Position numbers and translations under genes: made by a program. A DNA stretch of 64,000 nt from Panopea generosa (Eukaryota > Mollusca > Bivalvia > Adapedonta > Hiatellidae): assembly GCA_029582155.1 (NCBI GenBank), contig CM055901.1, forward strand, positions 49,977,206 to 50,041,205. Reading direction: 5' to 3'. Each line of letters starts with the position of its first letter. Position 1 is the first letter of the stretch. This document shows positions 47,653-59,864 of the stretch, one piece after another. Under the pieces are notes generated by a model. It was not told the origin of the DNA and made no database searches. It saw nothing but the letters and a program-made list of their open reading frames with translations.

Positions 47653-49662
47653 ATTTTTTTTTTGATTCGCAACTATTCCAACTTGTTATTTTTTAATTTC
47701 GACTTCCTTTTTCGATAAAAGTTTAAAATGTAGTATTGCTACAATATTTGTTATTCAAACTGTAGGGGAAGGGCCGAATCTAATGTTGGCAGAGCTTGTG
47801 GCCCGACCCCATTTCATGATATTTTAAAATAAAATATGTTTAAACTTTTTAAACTTTCAACTTTTTCACCAACCAGTCTTGAGAATATAATAAAATTCAC
47901 AGTAATTCAAAATGCATCTCATTTGTTCCGTAATACTTTTTTCGAATGGCAATCTAATACTTTAAATTTCACTTAAGTCATTGGTTTTTGGGGTCTCAAC
48001 GTTTAGTTATTAAACTATTCATTTGTAACACTAACACGGACACTATGGCCGGGCGGGGATCCAAACTCACGACCCCTGGATTGATAATTGCCGTAATGAG
48101 TTTTAAAGATTTTATTTAATGGCAATATTATTTCAGCTTGTTCGCAAAAAGGCCATCGCATTTCGTCTGTGCAGAATGTCTGTATGCAAATTGTATCTAT
48201 ATATCTTATATATATATTTATAGTTTTCCGCTTTGTGTAAACACGTAGGTCTAGATAGAGAGACGTGTCTGGGGTGTGTGAAAATATTGCAAATTATATG
48301 CAAATGTGCTAATTTCACGACGGACGAAAGAGAAATATTTCTGCTCTCTCGTCGTCACGTCCAAACATCGTCGTTTCATAGGTATTTTTCTTCACATAAT
48401 TATAATACATTATTTTAGAAAACAAACTTGAGAACTCTTTTATTTTGCTATGCCATGCAGAAAGCCTTCATTGGTAGCAACAAACTGTTCCAGTAATTTT
48501 TGTCGTCCATCCACGAAATAATTGTAACACATATTCTTTAAACAACTGCGTCGTTATGGGAAGGTAATAATTTTATGAAGAGAATATAGCTTTAAGCACT
48601 GATATTATCTGCTGGGGTATTTCATGACTGTTCTTGTCTCCTGTCAACTGTAAAGGCACATCTGGGTCCATTGGGACATCTCCCAACATGGCTAGTTAAT
48701 AGACAAGTAAATATTTCATGACAGTCAACGTCACGCTGTTCTCTCAGAGAGAATTAGCAATTGTGCAGCATCTATGACCAATTTCAATTACACATGGCAC
48801 TGACAAACGTCTGAAGATATCTGTGTCAGTTTTGACATGACCGGCGTCAGTTGCTGTACATACATGATATGCACGTGCGATATTGTCCGTGCTGGGTGTC
48901 GGGTAAAACTGGTTTCGTGTTGGCCTATTGTTAGATGTGTGAATCGGAGGGAACCAGGTTTTCGGACAAAAAAGAGTTGACCCTTTTCTTACTATCTACA
49001 CTTAACAAAATTTCTAAGTTTTTTTTTAAATATTTTGTTAATTACTGAATATATCGACATGAATTTTTCAAAATATTATAACAGCATTCGAGCGGACATT
49101 TTAGCATAAACATTGTGTCCATTGTTATAACGATCACTCAAGCGTAGACTGTTGTTGAAAAGTGTACGATATGCACGTGCAGCAAATGCTCGTTTCAACA
49201 CAAAGTTGACATTCGCTTAAAGTCGTAGGAAGTCAAAACAGAAAAACAGAAAATATGTTGAAATTATGCGTCGGATGACGATTAAAGAGTGTGGCCGTGC
49301 CATCAGCATACTGCTTGCTGGAAGGTCCTTTCTACAGGTACCTATAACCTCCCTGATTTGCTTTTTTTTGTACATTATTGTTATTGATTTGACTTAGAAA
49401 TTCACACACCTTTCAGTAGAAACCATTATCAGCGTTCTTGTCGTCGGCATAAATGCTGTCGGCATCGTCGGGAGACCCAAAATGATTTGTTTATTAAATC
49501 TCTCATAGCGTAGCTGCATTCATTTTAAAAGATAAAATGCTTTATCAAATATTACTCTTTCTACCTCCAATAATAACTGTTGACTGTATCGTTAAAGTTA
49601 TATAAAAAAAGTTATTATCAACTGTTAATTCAATTTTAACCCGAACCTACAAATGAGTAAAC

Positions 49663-49866
49663 TGGCCAGCTTGTAATCCCGATCTCAATCCGATCGAACA
49701 CGCGTGGGACGAGATTAACTGCCGAATGGGCGTTGCTGAAACATAAACATCGGAAGGACCTCACCGTAAACCACAACGATTTCCCACGAATTATAACAGC
49801 TCCATGCGTCAGCGTTGTCAGACTGTTATCCCCGCCAAGAGACCCATATGCGATACTGATAGTTAA
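49663..49866 (+). pseudogene. Tc1/mariner-type transposase, C-terminal remnant
   Basis: The frame from 49663 reads WPACNPDLNPIEHAWDEINC, the signature around the last catalytic acidic residue of Tc1-like transposases (the usual form is SPDLNPIEHVWD). After a stop and a +1 shift, 49796-49860 reads NSSMRQRCQTVIPAK, matching the C-terminal SMRRRCQAVI region of the family. Sequence upstream (49260-49660) has no continuous frame and only weak similarity, so the catalytic core is lost or too decayed to see. The enzyme would cut and paste its element at TA sites; this copy is dead. Confidence 0.85.
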
Positions 49867-50307
49867 ATGAAATTAACCAATTAAACTATAATGTTTTTGT
49901 TTCTATTTTATTAACATACTGAAACACAAAACGAAATTATAACCATACGAAGTAGGGAATAATTGATATAATACTTAGCAATTTGGATTAGTGTACGCAT
50001 CAATTAAACCGTACATGGGTATTTACTAGCATAAAGGGGACTTATGGGGACAAGTAAGATACAAGTTACTCTGCTATGATATTTTAGTGGAATTTTTAGC
50101 AAGATCATATTTTTCTTCTTCTTCTTCTTCTTCTTTTTCTTCGTTTTCTTTATCATTATTATTATTATTATGAATCTTCACATTTGTCTTCATTTCATTA
50201 AACATACTCAAGGAGACAAGATGAATAACTCCATTTTGATTTTTGTAAGAATTGTTGTTCCTCAATACAATGAAAAAAATTTCAGGACTTTTATCTCACA
50301 GTTAATG
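49867..50307. other. Intergenic, with a TTC/TTA-rich run
   Basis: A (TTC)n run lies near 50113-50140 and a (TTA)n run near 50154-50171. A segment from about 50200 (aactccattttgatttttgt) is shared with 61598-61620, so a dispersed repeat is present. Confidence 0.5.
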
Positions 50308-50535
50308 GGTCCTCCGTGGCCGAGTGTTTTAAGGCGCCGTCTCAAGATCACTTACCTCGCACCGCTAATGTCGTAGGTTCGAGTCCCGCTCGCTCCAAAA
50401 ACATTATGTGAGAAAGTTTCCAATTACTTGTGGAGGGACTGTGGTTCTACTCAGTCTGGGGTCTTCCTCCACCAGTAAAACTGGATATGCCATATATAAC
50501 CTGAAATGTGTTGAAAATTGCGTTAAATCCCCATT
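50308..50535 (+). mobile_element. SINE family A, copy 6 (best preserved)
   Basis: The best reference copy in the window. The head resembles tRNA-Leu: tcctccgtggccgagtgttt (A box), aaggcgccgtctcaagatca and B box gtaggttcgagtcccg. Core: catatatgtgagaaag-type sequence (here attatgtgagaaagtttcca), ttacttgtggagggac, gtggttctactcagtc and cttcctccaccagtaaaact. Tail: ggatatgccatatataacct, ending gcgttaaatccc and an A run. Length is about 220 bp. Internal polymerase III boxes look intact. Confidence 0.85.
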
Positions 50536-50599
50536 CAAAAAAAAACTCACAGTAACTTCTATGCATACATTAATACAACTCCAAAGGAGTCTTCTCTAT

Positions 50600-51060
50600 A
50601 CTACTTAACAGACTCAATGGGGCGAGCGGACAAGGCTGTTTTGATTTAAACAATGGCATTTTTTATACTTATATCATTTGGTTAAAATTTTTTAGCAAAA
50701 TTATATCTAAGTAACAACGACCTACATCATTGCAACTTCGCATGTTTATTCGCTACTGTTAAGGGATTTGAGTGGGAGCGGCGGTTTTAATTCTTTATTA
50801 CGTTTTTGGGCAGAACGTTGGCCCTTTTTATATTTTTGCTATAATTTTGGTCAATGTTTTATAGCAAGATTCCGTCTCAAGTGCTGTAGGCCACACATCA
50901 TTGAAACGCCACACCTGTCTTCACTAATATAAGGGTACAATAGAATATCTCCGTTTTAGGTAGTATTATGACCCGGGCCGCAGCGTAATCCAGTGGCAGA
51001 GCGTCCGTCTCGCATCTCACCTCACTTTCGGTCTCCGGCTAGGTCACACCAAATACTTGA
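50600..51060 (+). repeat. Degenerate dispersed repeat with a tRNA-like relic
   Basis: Similar blocks occur about 170 bp apart: agcaaaattatatctaagta with catcattgcaacttcgcatg near 50693, and agcaagattccgtctcaagt with catcattgaaacgccacacc near 50861. Related sequence lies at 61650-61770. At 50985-51050 there is a tRNA-like segment, aatccagtggcagagcgtcc ... ggtctccggctaggtcacacc. Confidence 0.45.
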
Positions 51061-51584
51061 AAAATGGTAGTAGAAGTTCTTCGCTTGGCGCTTAGCATTA
51101 AGAGGATAGTTATAGGTCCGGTTGACCAGGTATCAGTATAATGTGACTGGGTGGGGTATCATACTACGTGTTTGCGGCATGGTACTTCAGTGTGGCAGCG
51201 CTCTGAAAAATGTGTCAAGTAGACACCGTCGCGATATGACTGAAAAATTGTTGAAATCGACGCTAAAGACCATACAACAACACCATACAACACCACCATA
51301 CAACAAGAACAGCATTCAGGTTTAAGGAATAAGAAAGTCATTACCTGTACTTGGATTTTGTTACACTTATATCTCTTTTAATACTTGCAAAATTGGGTTT
51401 AATGTTCATAGCATGTTCTTTTCTCGGTAATAGCTAGTAATATTTTCTTGAAAGACTATATATTACTGTCCGGTTCTATGTTTTCCGATAGTTTTTGTTT
51501 TGAGACAAGATTTTAAATGTCGAGCGACGGTTTTTCTTCTATGATATGACGATATATTTATTTATTTCACAGGCCGTAATCATC
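51061..51584. other. Nothing recognised
   Basis: A 67-codon frame at 51122-51325 has no family support. No repeat apart from acaacaccaccat runs near 51285. Confidence 0.5.
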
Positions 51585-53570
51585 GTATCTCTGTACGCAT
51601 GGTGTGTTGATCATATTATCGCTGCATTGGACGTGAGTGATCATCATGTCTCTCTACACAGGATCTGTTGACTATATTGTCACTTCGTTGGTCGTGATAT
51701 CATATCTATCTACACAGGATGTATTGATCATAATGTCACTTCGTTGGGCGTGATATCATATCTCTCTATACAGGGTGTATTATTCATAATGTCACTTCGT
51801 TGGGCGTGATATCATATCTCTTTTCACAGGGTGTGTTGATCATAATGTCACTTCGTTGGGCGTGGTATCATATCTATCTACACAGGATGTGTTGATCATA
51901 ATGTCACTTCGTTGGGCGTGATATCATATCTATCCACACAGGATGTGTTGATCATAATGTCACTTCGTTGGGCGTGATATCATATCTCTCTACACAGGAT
52001 GTGTTGATCATAATGTCCACTTCGTTGGGCGTGATATCATATCTATCTACACAGGATGTGTTGATCATAATGTCACTTCGTTGGGCGTGATATCATATAT
52101 CTACACAGGATGTGTTGATCATAATGTCACTTCGTTGGGCGTGATATCATATCTCTCTATACAGGGTGTATTATTCATAATGTCACTTCGTTGGGCGTGA
52201 TATCATATCTCTCTACACAGTGTGTGTTGATCATAATGTCACTTCGTTGGGCGTGGTATCATATATATCTACACAGGATGTGTTGATCATAATGTCACTT
52301 CGTTTGGCATGATATCATATCTCTCTACACAGGGTGTGTTGATCATAATGTCACTTCGTTGGGCGTGGTATCATATCTATCTACACAGGATGTGTTGATC
52401 ATAATGTCACTTCGTTGGGCATGATATCATATCTCTCTACACAGGATGTGTTGATCATAATGTCACTTCGTTGGGCGTGATATCATATATATATATACAC
52501 AGGATGTGTTGATCATAATGTCACTTCGTTGGGCGTGATATCATATCTCTCTACACAGGGTGTATTGATCATAATGTCACTTCGTTGGGCGTGATATCAT
52601 ATCTCTCTACACAGGATGTGTTGATCATAATGTCACTTCGTTGGGCGTAATATCATATCTATCTACACAGGATGTGTTGATCATAATGTCACTTCGTTGG
52701 GCGTGATATCATATCTCTCTACACAGGGTGTATTGATTATAATGTCACTTCGTTGGGCGTGATATCATATATCTCTACACAGGATGTGTTGATCATAATG
52801 TCACTTCGTTGGGCGTGATATCATATATATATACACAGGATGTGTTGATCATAATGTCACTTCGTTGGGCGTGATATCATATCTCTCTACACAGGGTGTG
52901 TTGATCATAATGTCATTGTATTTGGGAATGATCATCATATCTATCTACACAGGATGTGTTGATCATAATGTCACTTCGTTGGGCGTGATATCATATCTCT
53001 CTACACAGGATGTATTAATCATAATGTCACTTCGTTGGGCGTGATATCATATATATATACACAGGATGTGTTGATCATAATGTCACTTCGTTGGGCGTGA
53101 TATCATATCTCTCTACACAGGGTGTGTTGATCATAATGTCATTGTATTTGGGAATGATCATCATATCTATCTACACAGGATGTGTTGATCATAATGTCAC
53201 TTCGTTGGGCGTGATATCATATCTCTCTACACAGGGTGTATTGATTATAATGTCACTTCGTTGGGCGTGATATCATATATCTCTACACAGGATGTGTTGA
53301 TCATAATGTCACTTCGTTGGGCGTGATATCATATATATATACACAGGATGTGTTGATCATAATGTCACTTCGTTGGGCGTGATATCATATCTCTCTACAC
53401 AGGGTGTGTTGATCATAATGTCATTGTATTTGGGAATGATCATCATATCTATCTACACAGGATGTGTTGATCATAATGTCACTTCGTTGGGCGTGATATC
53501 ATATCTCTCTACACAGGGTGTATTAATCATAATGTCACTGCATTGAGCTTGAGCATCATATCTCTCTACA
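51585..53570 (+). repeat. 56-bp satellite, block 1 (homogenised), about 35 copies
   Basis: The unit is ggatgtgttgatcataatgt, then cacttcgttgggcgtgatat, then catatctctctacaca. Copies are nearly identical over most of the block (for example units at 52521 and 52577). A variant with cattgtatttgggaatgatc recurs at 52912, 53138 and 53420, spacings of 226 and 282 bp, i.e. four and five units. The last unit before 53570 carries the cattgag variant typical of block 2. Confidence 0.95.
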
Positions 53571-54080
53571 TAGTGGAGCCATTTCGTGAAAAAAATGTGC
53601 AGTTTTTGAGAAAAGCACCAAACATGGAACAAGGTTTACAGATTATTTTAACACAGAGACCGACTTTCAAAATGGCAGAAAATCCAAGATGGCCACCAAA
53701 ATGGCCGCCTACTTTGAAAAAATCAATATTTGTCTTTATATTTACAGTAGTTAATGATATTTGATAGCTCTTTAAGACTAATGTTATCAAAACATATTTA
53801 TATTTGTTTATCTTAATGTTTATATTTGAGAAGAATATTTTTTAATATAAAAATAGGCAAAATATAGACCCAAAATCTTAAAAATTAGCAACAATTTCTA
53901 TAATTTGAATATTCTATTATAATTTTGCCCAATAGTTTCATAGATATTTTACAAAATAACAGTTACACACTTTATGAACATATCAAAATAAAGTTTTAAT
54001 GATAAAGAGCAAAACATTGTGTTGTATATGCAAAATACGGTGGGTGGGGTAAATCAACATTAAATGTATATAAATACTGA
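53571..54080 (+). repeat. Left terminal inverted repeat of the DNA transposon
   Basis: The outer 150 bp match the right end closely: ttgagaaaagcaccaaac, gattattttaacac, gagacc, aaaatggcagaaaatccaag and ccaaaatggccgcc. Further inward, ctctttaagactaatgttat, aaaattagcaacaatttct and gggtggggtaaatcaacatt also have inverted partners. Confidence 0.85.
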
Positions 54081-55664
54081 TATGAGCATATATTTACATT
54101 ATTTAGCTTACTTTACCTCGCAAATCTAACGAAATGTATTACAGTTTCATAATTAAATTTAAAAAACAAGGTGTAACAGTATTTAAGTGAGTGATGTGAA
54201 AAAATGCGATAGCTATTGTGTATATTGTATATATCGGTTTAAAATGTAAAAAAAAAAATACTAATAATGCCGGTTATGTTTTGATTGTTTTAATGCTTTG
54301 CTGTACTGATTCGTATAATTTCTATGCAATACAAGTATAAACCTCAAAAGATAAATGCAACAGACACATGTATATATATATATATACTTATATAAGTTAA
54401 GGGGGTTGATGTTAATTGTGTTTGATGTCGCAAAACTACCAGTTACAAGTTTTTGCGTATTCATTATTGTATAAATTTAGAATTCAAAAGCACAATTAGT
54501 TTCATGATAAACTTTTTTTAACATACTGCACAATAATCATAGTCATTTTGTCATACGCCAATATGTTGTAAAGATCAGCTACATATTCAATCATTGACAA
54601 ATGCGCCCTTCTACCTCAATCTATTCAGTCTGTTCGTCAGTCACATCACAGGGCGTCTGTAACCCTTTTCAATCCCGAACAAACTACCTTTAATGCTTGT
54701 GACCAACCACCAACAAAGTCAATAAAACTGACCAGGTACAATCGAAGATACTAGTAGTCAGTATTGTTTGGAAAGCTTCACATTGGGGTGGCCTTTGAAT
54801 AATCTTGGCAACTGGCTTAGAGGTAAAGATCAGTGCTCTGGTAAAGGTAGATGATGTATCCAAGGGCCAAGTCATTCATCAAGGCCATTCACATAAAAGT
54901 AAACTTTTCGGCTATCAGGTGAATGTTTGCGCATTTCACATACTTATGTAAAATGATTTTGGAATGAGAAACAAAAATACAGTTGTTGGTAGCAGTAAAC
55001 TGTTTTTCTTATTTGCATCACCGCAGAGTTTTTAACTGATCTGTTACCTTGAAGTTTCGTCAGGTCGCTGTAAGAAGGTAACTTCAGCTACACAAATGAC
55101 TCTTGTTCAAATTTTACATTGGCTCTTTGTTGACATTTATGACATTTTGGTGGACGAGACAGAAAAAAAAGTTTGCACATGGCAAAATTGCAGTGAACAA
55201 TAAACACGTTATTATTTTCTTGAGTACCAACATACTAAACACATGAATAAAGATGTGTTAAATTAAGGCCTAAAGTAAACAACCCATTTGTGACTATCAA
55301 AGCAATGGATAATCCATTTATATTTAGCACTTTGGCTCAGGCAATGATATAGATTTAGTTTATAACAATTTATATAGTTAGACTGCGAAGTAAGATCAGA
55401 ATTTATATGTATCGCTCTGTAGAACCAGTGTTGGTTTTGAGAGACCAAAGAGTCGAGTTCGGATTCGAAATCAGGCATGAGTAGCCGATGATATCGAAAG
55501 CACTACTACCCCGCTTGTCAAGTCTTGCGCGAAAGGTAGAAAAAAAAACACTAGTTCCTCTCCATCAAGTGAAAAATGCGCATATGGATCAAATCTGACC
55601 TTCAAACTTAACCCAGTGTACAAATAAGAAAACACAATAACTTTGTTATTCTTGGTGAACCTAA
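54081..55664. other. Interior of the DNA transposon, decayed
   Basis: No continuous frame. A segment near 54700-54750 reads DQPPTKSIKLTRYNRRY on the plus strand and may be an upstream piece of the same ORF as 55665-56281. Confidence 0.35.
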
Positions 55665-56281
55665 GTGAAATCCATAACCTACCAGAATCCCAAAATTATG
55701 GTTAAAAAGTTTAATAAGAGAACTCGCCGATGTAAGCAGATTGGTAGAGATGAGTATGTGCATGGTAGTCTTAAACATGATAGTCCGATAGGAAATGGGA
55801 TACATAGAAAGCCATGTGAAGCTCCAAACTTCCCAGACGCATTTCTTAAGGTTGATGACAACAAGAAAGAACTTCTGGCCAGTCTGTACAATAATAGGTA
55901 CAGTAGGTATATGTGTTTCAAACAATGGCAGATATGGTCTGCCACTGAATGTATATGAAAGGTCGTGATAGAAAGCAGTTGATACATATATCCTGGTATT
56001 AGACATTGGTTTAAGTTGACAAACTGATTTGAGTGTGAACTGGGTTGGATTTTGGAACTGGAACATACTTCTCATATGCATACCGTTTCATATCAACTTG
56101 ATAAAGAGAGGATGAAGTCCTGCCAGCATTTCATTCATTCACGGTATGTGATCGAACTTCATCATTATTTAGTGGGAAAGGAAAACTATAGAGCAGGGGA
56201 AACCGGGAACAATAATGCATTTGAAACTATATTCACTACTTTCTCTAAAGAATCCATAAAGGTGCAATGCCATTTATAGAG
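55665..56281 (+). pseudogene. Decayed ORF of a repetitive metazoan protein family
   Basis: Two plus-strand pieces resemble a protein family that I know as multi-copy 'uncharacterized' genes in cnidarian, fish and molluscan genomes. The first (open 55665-55958) has GNGIHRKPCEAPNFPDAFLK followed by VDDNKKELLASL, matching the family's 'FLRVDxNKTELFxFL' block. The second, from about 56045, reads DFGTGTYFSYAYRFIST, two stops, then EDEVLPAFHSFTVCDRTSS and LFSGKGKL, matching 'FGTGK..RYIPxHEI' and 'ALPAFHAFTGCDTVSxFxGKGK'. Stops and frame shifts separate them. The family's biochemical role is unknown to me; its position inside a TIR element suggests it is part of a transposon. A further piece after the SINE (56496-56687, NVNESLKELFTNN) may be its C-terminal part. 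Confidence 0.7.
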
Positions 56282-56282
56282 T

Positions 56283-56470
56283 GACTTGTAGTTTAAGTTT
56301 AGTTTACACTTATTCATTTTACTTATACAAATGACGTTCGAAATCTTCCTGGGTTGAACCAGTACTAAGCATATGCGAAAAAAGTGTCTTGCTCAAGGTT
56401 ACCACACATGGCCGTAGTGGAGGATCAAACCGACCATGGGTTTGGTGCTTTACCACTGAAATGTGGTCCA
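56283..56470 (-). mobile_element. SINE family B, copy 5, nested in the DNA transposon
   Basis: On the minus strand the head has ttcagtggtaaagcacc (A box) and gtcggtttgatcctcc (B box). The core has ggccatgtgtggtaaccttg, cttagtactggttcaaccca and ggaagatttcgaacgtcatt. It ends in a tail with gaataagtgtaaac. It is complete and lies within the transposon next to its decayed ORF. Confidence 0.85.
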
Positions 56471-56799
56471 CAAATGATTTGTATTTGACCCAACAATGAC
56501 TTCTTCAAATGTAAATGAGTCCTTAAAGGAATTGTTCACAAATAATTGTGACGAATCTTTATATAAACAGCTCAGCTATAACGCACCAAACGAACAGCTT
56601 ATCAGGTATTTTCCTATCACCATTCAAAGCCCCAAAACAGATCGGAAAACGTATGGGAACCAATCTGGTCGTCTCTCTTCATGCTGACAAATGGTATTCA
56701 AAAGATATAAACGTACCAAGGCTAAAGTATTGTGTTCATCATAGTAAAATACCAGTAGCTGTTGAATATTTCTAAAATTTAATCTTTTATTTGTTATAG

Positions 56800-57329
56800 C
56801 AGTGACTGATGCTGGTACATTTTGTCATATTAATTTACCCCATCCACTTTAAGTTACATATAGATACAAACCTTTCATGTGCATTATTTTAGCAATTTTA
56901 TACACTACGTGTCCAAGCATATCTTTTTGTAAAATTCGATGAAAACGTTGTGCAAAAGTATAAAATAATATCTAAATAATAGAAATGTTTGCTAATTTTG
57001 ACGATCTTAGCCATAAGTTTGCATTTTTTTCTCTTTTATAATAATTTGTGGCAATAAAACCATTAGAATTATTAAATATTAGTATAATTTGATAATATTA
57101 GTCATAAAGAGTTATAAGATGTCATAAAATACTGTAAATATAGGGACAATCGTAAAATCTGCCAAATTTGGCGGCCATTTTGGCGGTCATCTTGGATTTT
57201 CTGCCATTTTGGAAGTGGGTCTCGGTGTTAAAATAATCAGTTAACCTTGTTCTATGTTTGTGCCAAGTTTGGTGCTTTTCTCAAAAAAGGCACAATTCTC
57301 TCAGTATACTTCACCATATTGCCCCACTA
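56800..57329 (-). repeat. Right terminal inverted repeat of the DNA transposon
   Basis: Inverted partner of 53571-54080. Plus-strand landmarks: aatttaccccatccac (56832), agaaatgtttgctaattttg (56981), ttggcggccattttggcgg (57168) and gcttttctcaaaaaaggcac (57274). It differs from the left copy by about 15% over the outer part and more inward. Confidence 0.8.
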
Positions 57330-59432
57330 ACATAGGATGTGTTGATCATAGTGTCACTGCATTTGGCGTGATCATCATATCTCTCTACATAGGGTGTGTT
57401 GATCATATTGTCATTGTATTTGGGAATGATCATCATATCTCTGTACACAGGGTGTGTTGTTCGTATTGTCACCGCATTGGACGTGATCATCATCTATCTC
57501 TACATAGGATGTGTTGATCATATTGTCATTGCATTGGACGTGATCATCATATCACTCTACACAGGATATGTTGATCATATTGTCACTGCATTGCGCGTGT
57601 TCACCAAATCTCTTTACACAGGGGTGTGTTGATCATACTGTCACTGCATTGAGCGTGATCATTATATCTCTCTACACAGGGTGTGTTGATCATATTGTCA
57701 CTGCATTGAGCGTGATCTCTCTACACAGGAGTGTGTTGATCATATTGTCACTGCATTGAGCGAAATCACCATTTCTCTCAACACAGGGTGTGTTGATCAT
57801 ATTGTCACTGCATTGAGCGTGATCACCATATATTTTACACAGGGTGTGTTGATCATATTGTCACTGCATTAAGCGAGATCATCATATCTCTCTACACAGA
57901 TGATGTGTTGAGAAAACTGTCTCTGTATTTGGGCGTGATCATGATATCTATCTGCATAGGGTGTGTTGATCATATTGTCATTGTATTTTGGCGTATCATC
58001 ATTTCTTTCTACACAGGGTGTGTTGACCATATTGTCACTGCATTTGGGAATGATCATCGTATCGCATTGGGCGTGATAATCATTTCTCGTTACACAGTAC
58101 GGTGTGTTGATCATAATTATTGTCAATGTATTTGGCGTGATCATCATATCTCTATACACAGGATGTGTTGATCATATTATCAGTTCGTTGGGCGTGACTA
58201 TCATATCTCTCTACACAGGATCTGTTGATCATATTATCACTGTATTTGGGTATGATCATCGTATCTCTTTACACAGGATGTGTCGATCATATTGTCACAT
58301 CGGTGGGCGTGATATCATCATATCTGTCTACACAGGATGTGATGACCATATTGTCACTGCATTGGGCATTATCATCATATCTCTCTGCACAGGATGTGTT
58401 GATCATATTGTCACTGCATTGAGCGAGATTACCATATCTCTGTACACAGTGTGAGTTGATCATAGTGTCACTGCATTTAGCGTGATCACCATATCTCTCT
58501 ACACATGATGTGTTGAAAATATTGTCACTGTGTTTCGGTGTGATCATCATATATTTCTGCACAGGGTGTGTTGATCATATTTTCACTACATTTGAGCGTA
58601 TCATCATTTCTCTCTTCACATGGTGTGTTGACCATATTGTCACTGCATTTGGGAGTGATCATCGTATCTCTCTGCACAGGGTGTGTTGACCATATTGTCA
58701 CTGCATTCGGCGTGATCTTCATATCTCTATACACAGGATGTGTTGATCATATTGTCACTGTATTTGAGTGTGATCACCATATCTCTCTACACCGGATGTG
58801 TTGATCATATTGTCACATCGTTGGGCGTGATATCATCATATTTGTCTACACAGGATGTGTTGACCATACTGTCACTGCATTGGGCATGATCATCATATCT
58901 CTCTGCACAGGATGTGTTGGTTATATTATCACATCGTTGGGTGTGATATCATCATATCTGTCTACACAGGATGTGTTGATCATATTGTCACTGCATTTGG
59001 GTGTGATCATCATATCTCTCTACACAGGATGTGTGATCATATTGTCACATCGTTGGGTGTGATATCATCATATCTGTCTACACAGGATGTGTTGACCTTA
59101 TTGTCACTGCATTGAGCATGATCATCATATCTCTCTGCACAGGATGTGTTGATTATATTATCACATTGTTGGTTGTGATATCATCATATCTGTATACATA
59201 GGATGTGTTGATCATATTTTCACTGTATATGGGCGTGATCATCATATCTCTCTACACTATATGTGTTGATCATATTGCCACATCCTTGAGCGTAATATCA
59301 TTATATCTGTCTACACAGGACGTGTTGACCATATTGTCACTGCATTGGGCATGATCATCATATCTCTATGCACAGGATGTGTTGATCATAGTGCCACTGT
59401 ATTTTCGCGTGATCATCATATCTCTCTTTACA
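57330..59432 (+). repeat. 56-58-bp satellite, block 2 (heterogeneous)
   Basis: Same family as block 1, but with the cattgtcactgcatt and tgatcatcatatctc variants dominating and a period of 56-58 bp (for example 57641 to 57698). It starts mid-unit, directly after the transposon. Many units carry private changes. From 58260 to 59200 a cacatcgttgggtgtgatat variant alternates with cactgcattgggcatgatca, giving a dimeric pattern. Confidence 0.9.
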
Positions 59433-59864
59433 TAGAGCCCGTGTGGCTCCGGCTAAGAATAGAATTACTGCCGATCTATGCAGAGAGGTAGGAATCCTCC
59501 GAATGGGTGTCATGTTAATTTAATCATTTAATTTTTATCATGTTCACTATTGTAGTTAAATTATCAACACATGTGTAGTTTCAGGGAGCCATATGGGTGA
59601 TGGTAATTATAGGACCACTGTGGCTCACGCATGTCGTAGGAAGCGACAATTTGAGTTATACGATAGAATTTGCTGAAACTCTGCAGTTCTGCAGGTATCA
59701 AGGTTCTAGGTTCATTATGCATATTCATTTGTTGATATCTGTTTTTAATCTGTATATTACTGTGGTTTTTATACATGTAGAGTGAACGTGGAATCTTCCT
59801 TCCTGTTGGCGTCAAATAACCTATTATATGTTGGTACGCCGTATAACACTATTCATTCATTCTC
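59433..59864. other. 430-bp non-satellite insertion between satellite blocks
   Basis: Single-copy-looking sequence between blocks 2 and 3, beginning gagcccgtgtggctccggct and containing ctcacgcatgtcgtaggaag. It is probably an inserted dispersed element, as the satellite resumes directly after it (tacgtaggatgtgttgatca). No inverted ends or clear target duplication seen. Confidence 0.5.

Larger units (their letters stand above)
45771..49239. other. Nothing coding recognised
   Basis: It contains microsatellites (listed), a tRNA-like relic at 48045-48100 (minus) and a dispersed-repeat fragment at 47765-47815. A 72-codon minus frame at 46897-47115 is hydrophobic but unsupported. Confidence 0.4.
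53571..57329. mobile_element. DNA transposon with long TIRs inserted in the 56-bp satellite
   Basis: The element is 3759 bp. The left end begins tagtggagccatttcgtg and the right end is ...catattgccccacta, so the termini TAGTGG and CCACTA are complementary. It is flanked by ACA on both sides (53568-53570 and 57330-57332). Removing the element and one ACA restores an unbroken satellite unit reading ctctctacataggatgtg. Inverted similarity extends about 500 bp inward from each end. It encodes a decayed ORF at about 55665-56281 and carries a SINE B insertion at 56283-56470. I cannot assign a superfamily: 3-bp duplications occur in several. Confidence 0.85.

Noticed and set aside
48600..49660. Full-length Tc1-type transposase upstream of the 49663 remnant
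   Set aside because: No readable DDE core or DNA-binding domain could be followed. Only the C-terminal part is supported.
50308..50402. Functional tRNA-Leu gene
   Set aside because: A and B boxes are present, but the acceptor stem does not pair, and the segment continues into a SINE core shared by five other copies.
55608..56081. 157-codon minus-strand frame in the DNA transposon
   Set aside because: It is opposite the plus-strand pseudogene whose motifs match a known protein family, so it is a shadow frame.
59433..59864. rRNA-like fragment (gagcccgtgtggctccggct)
   Set aside because: The GC-rich patch looked rRNA-like at first but does not match a conserved rRNA helix that I can place, and it is too short to support.
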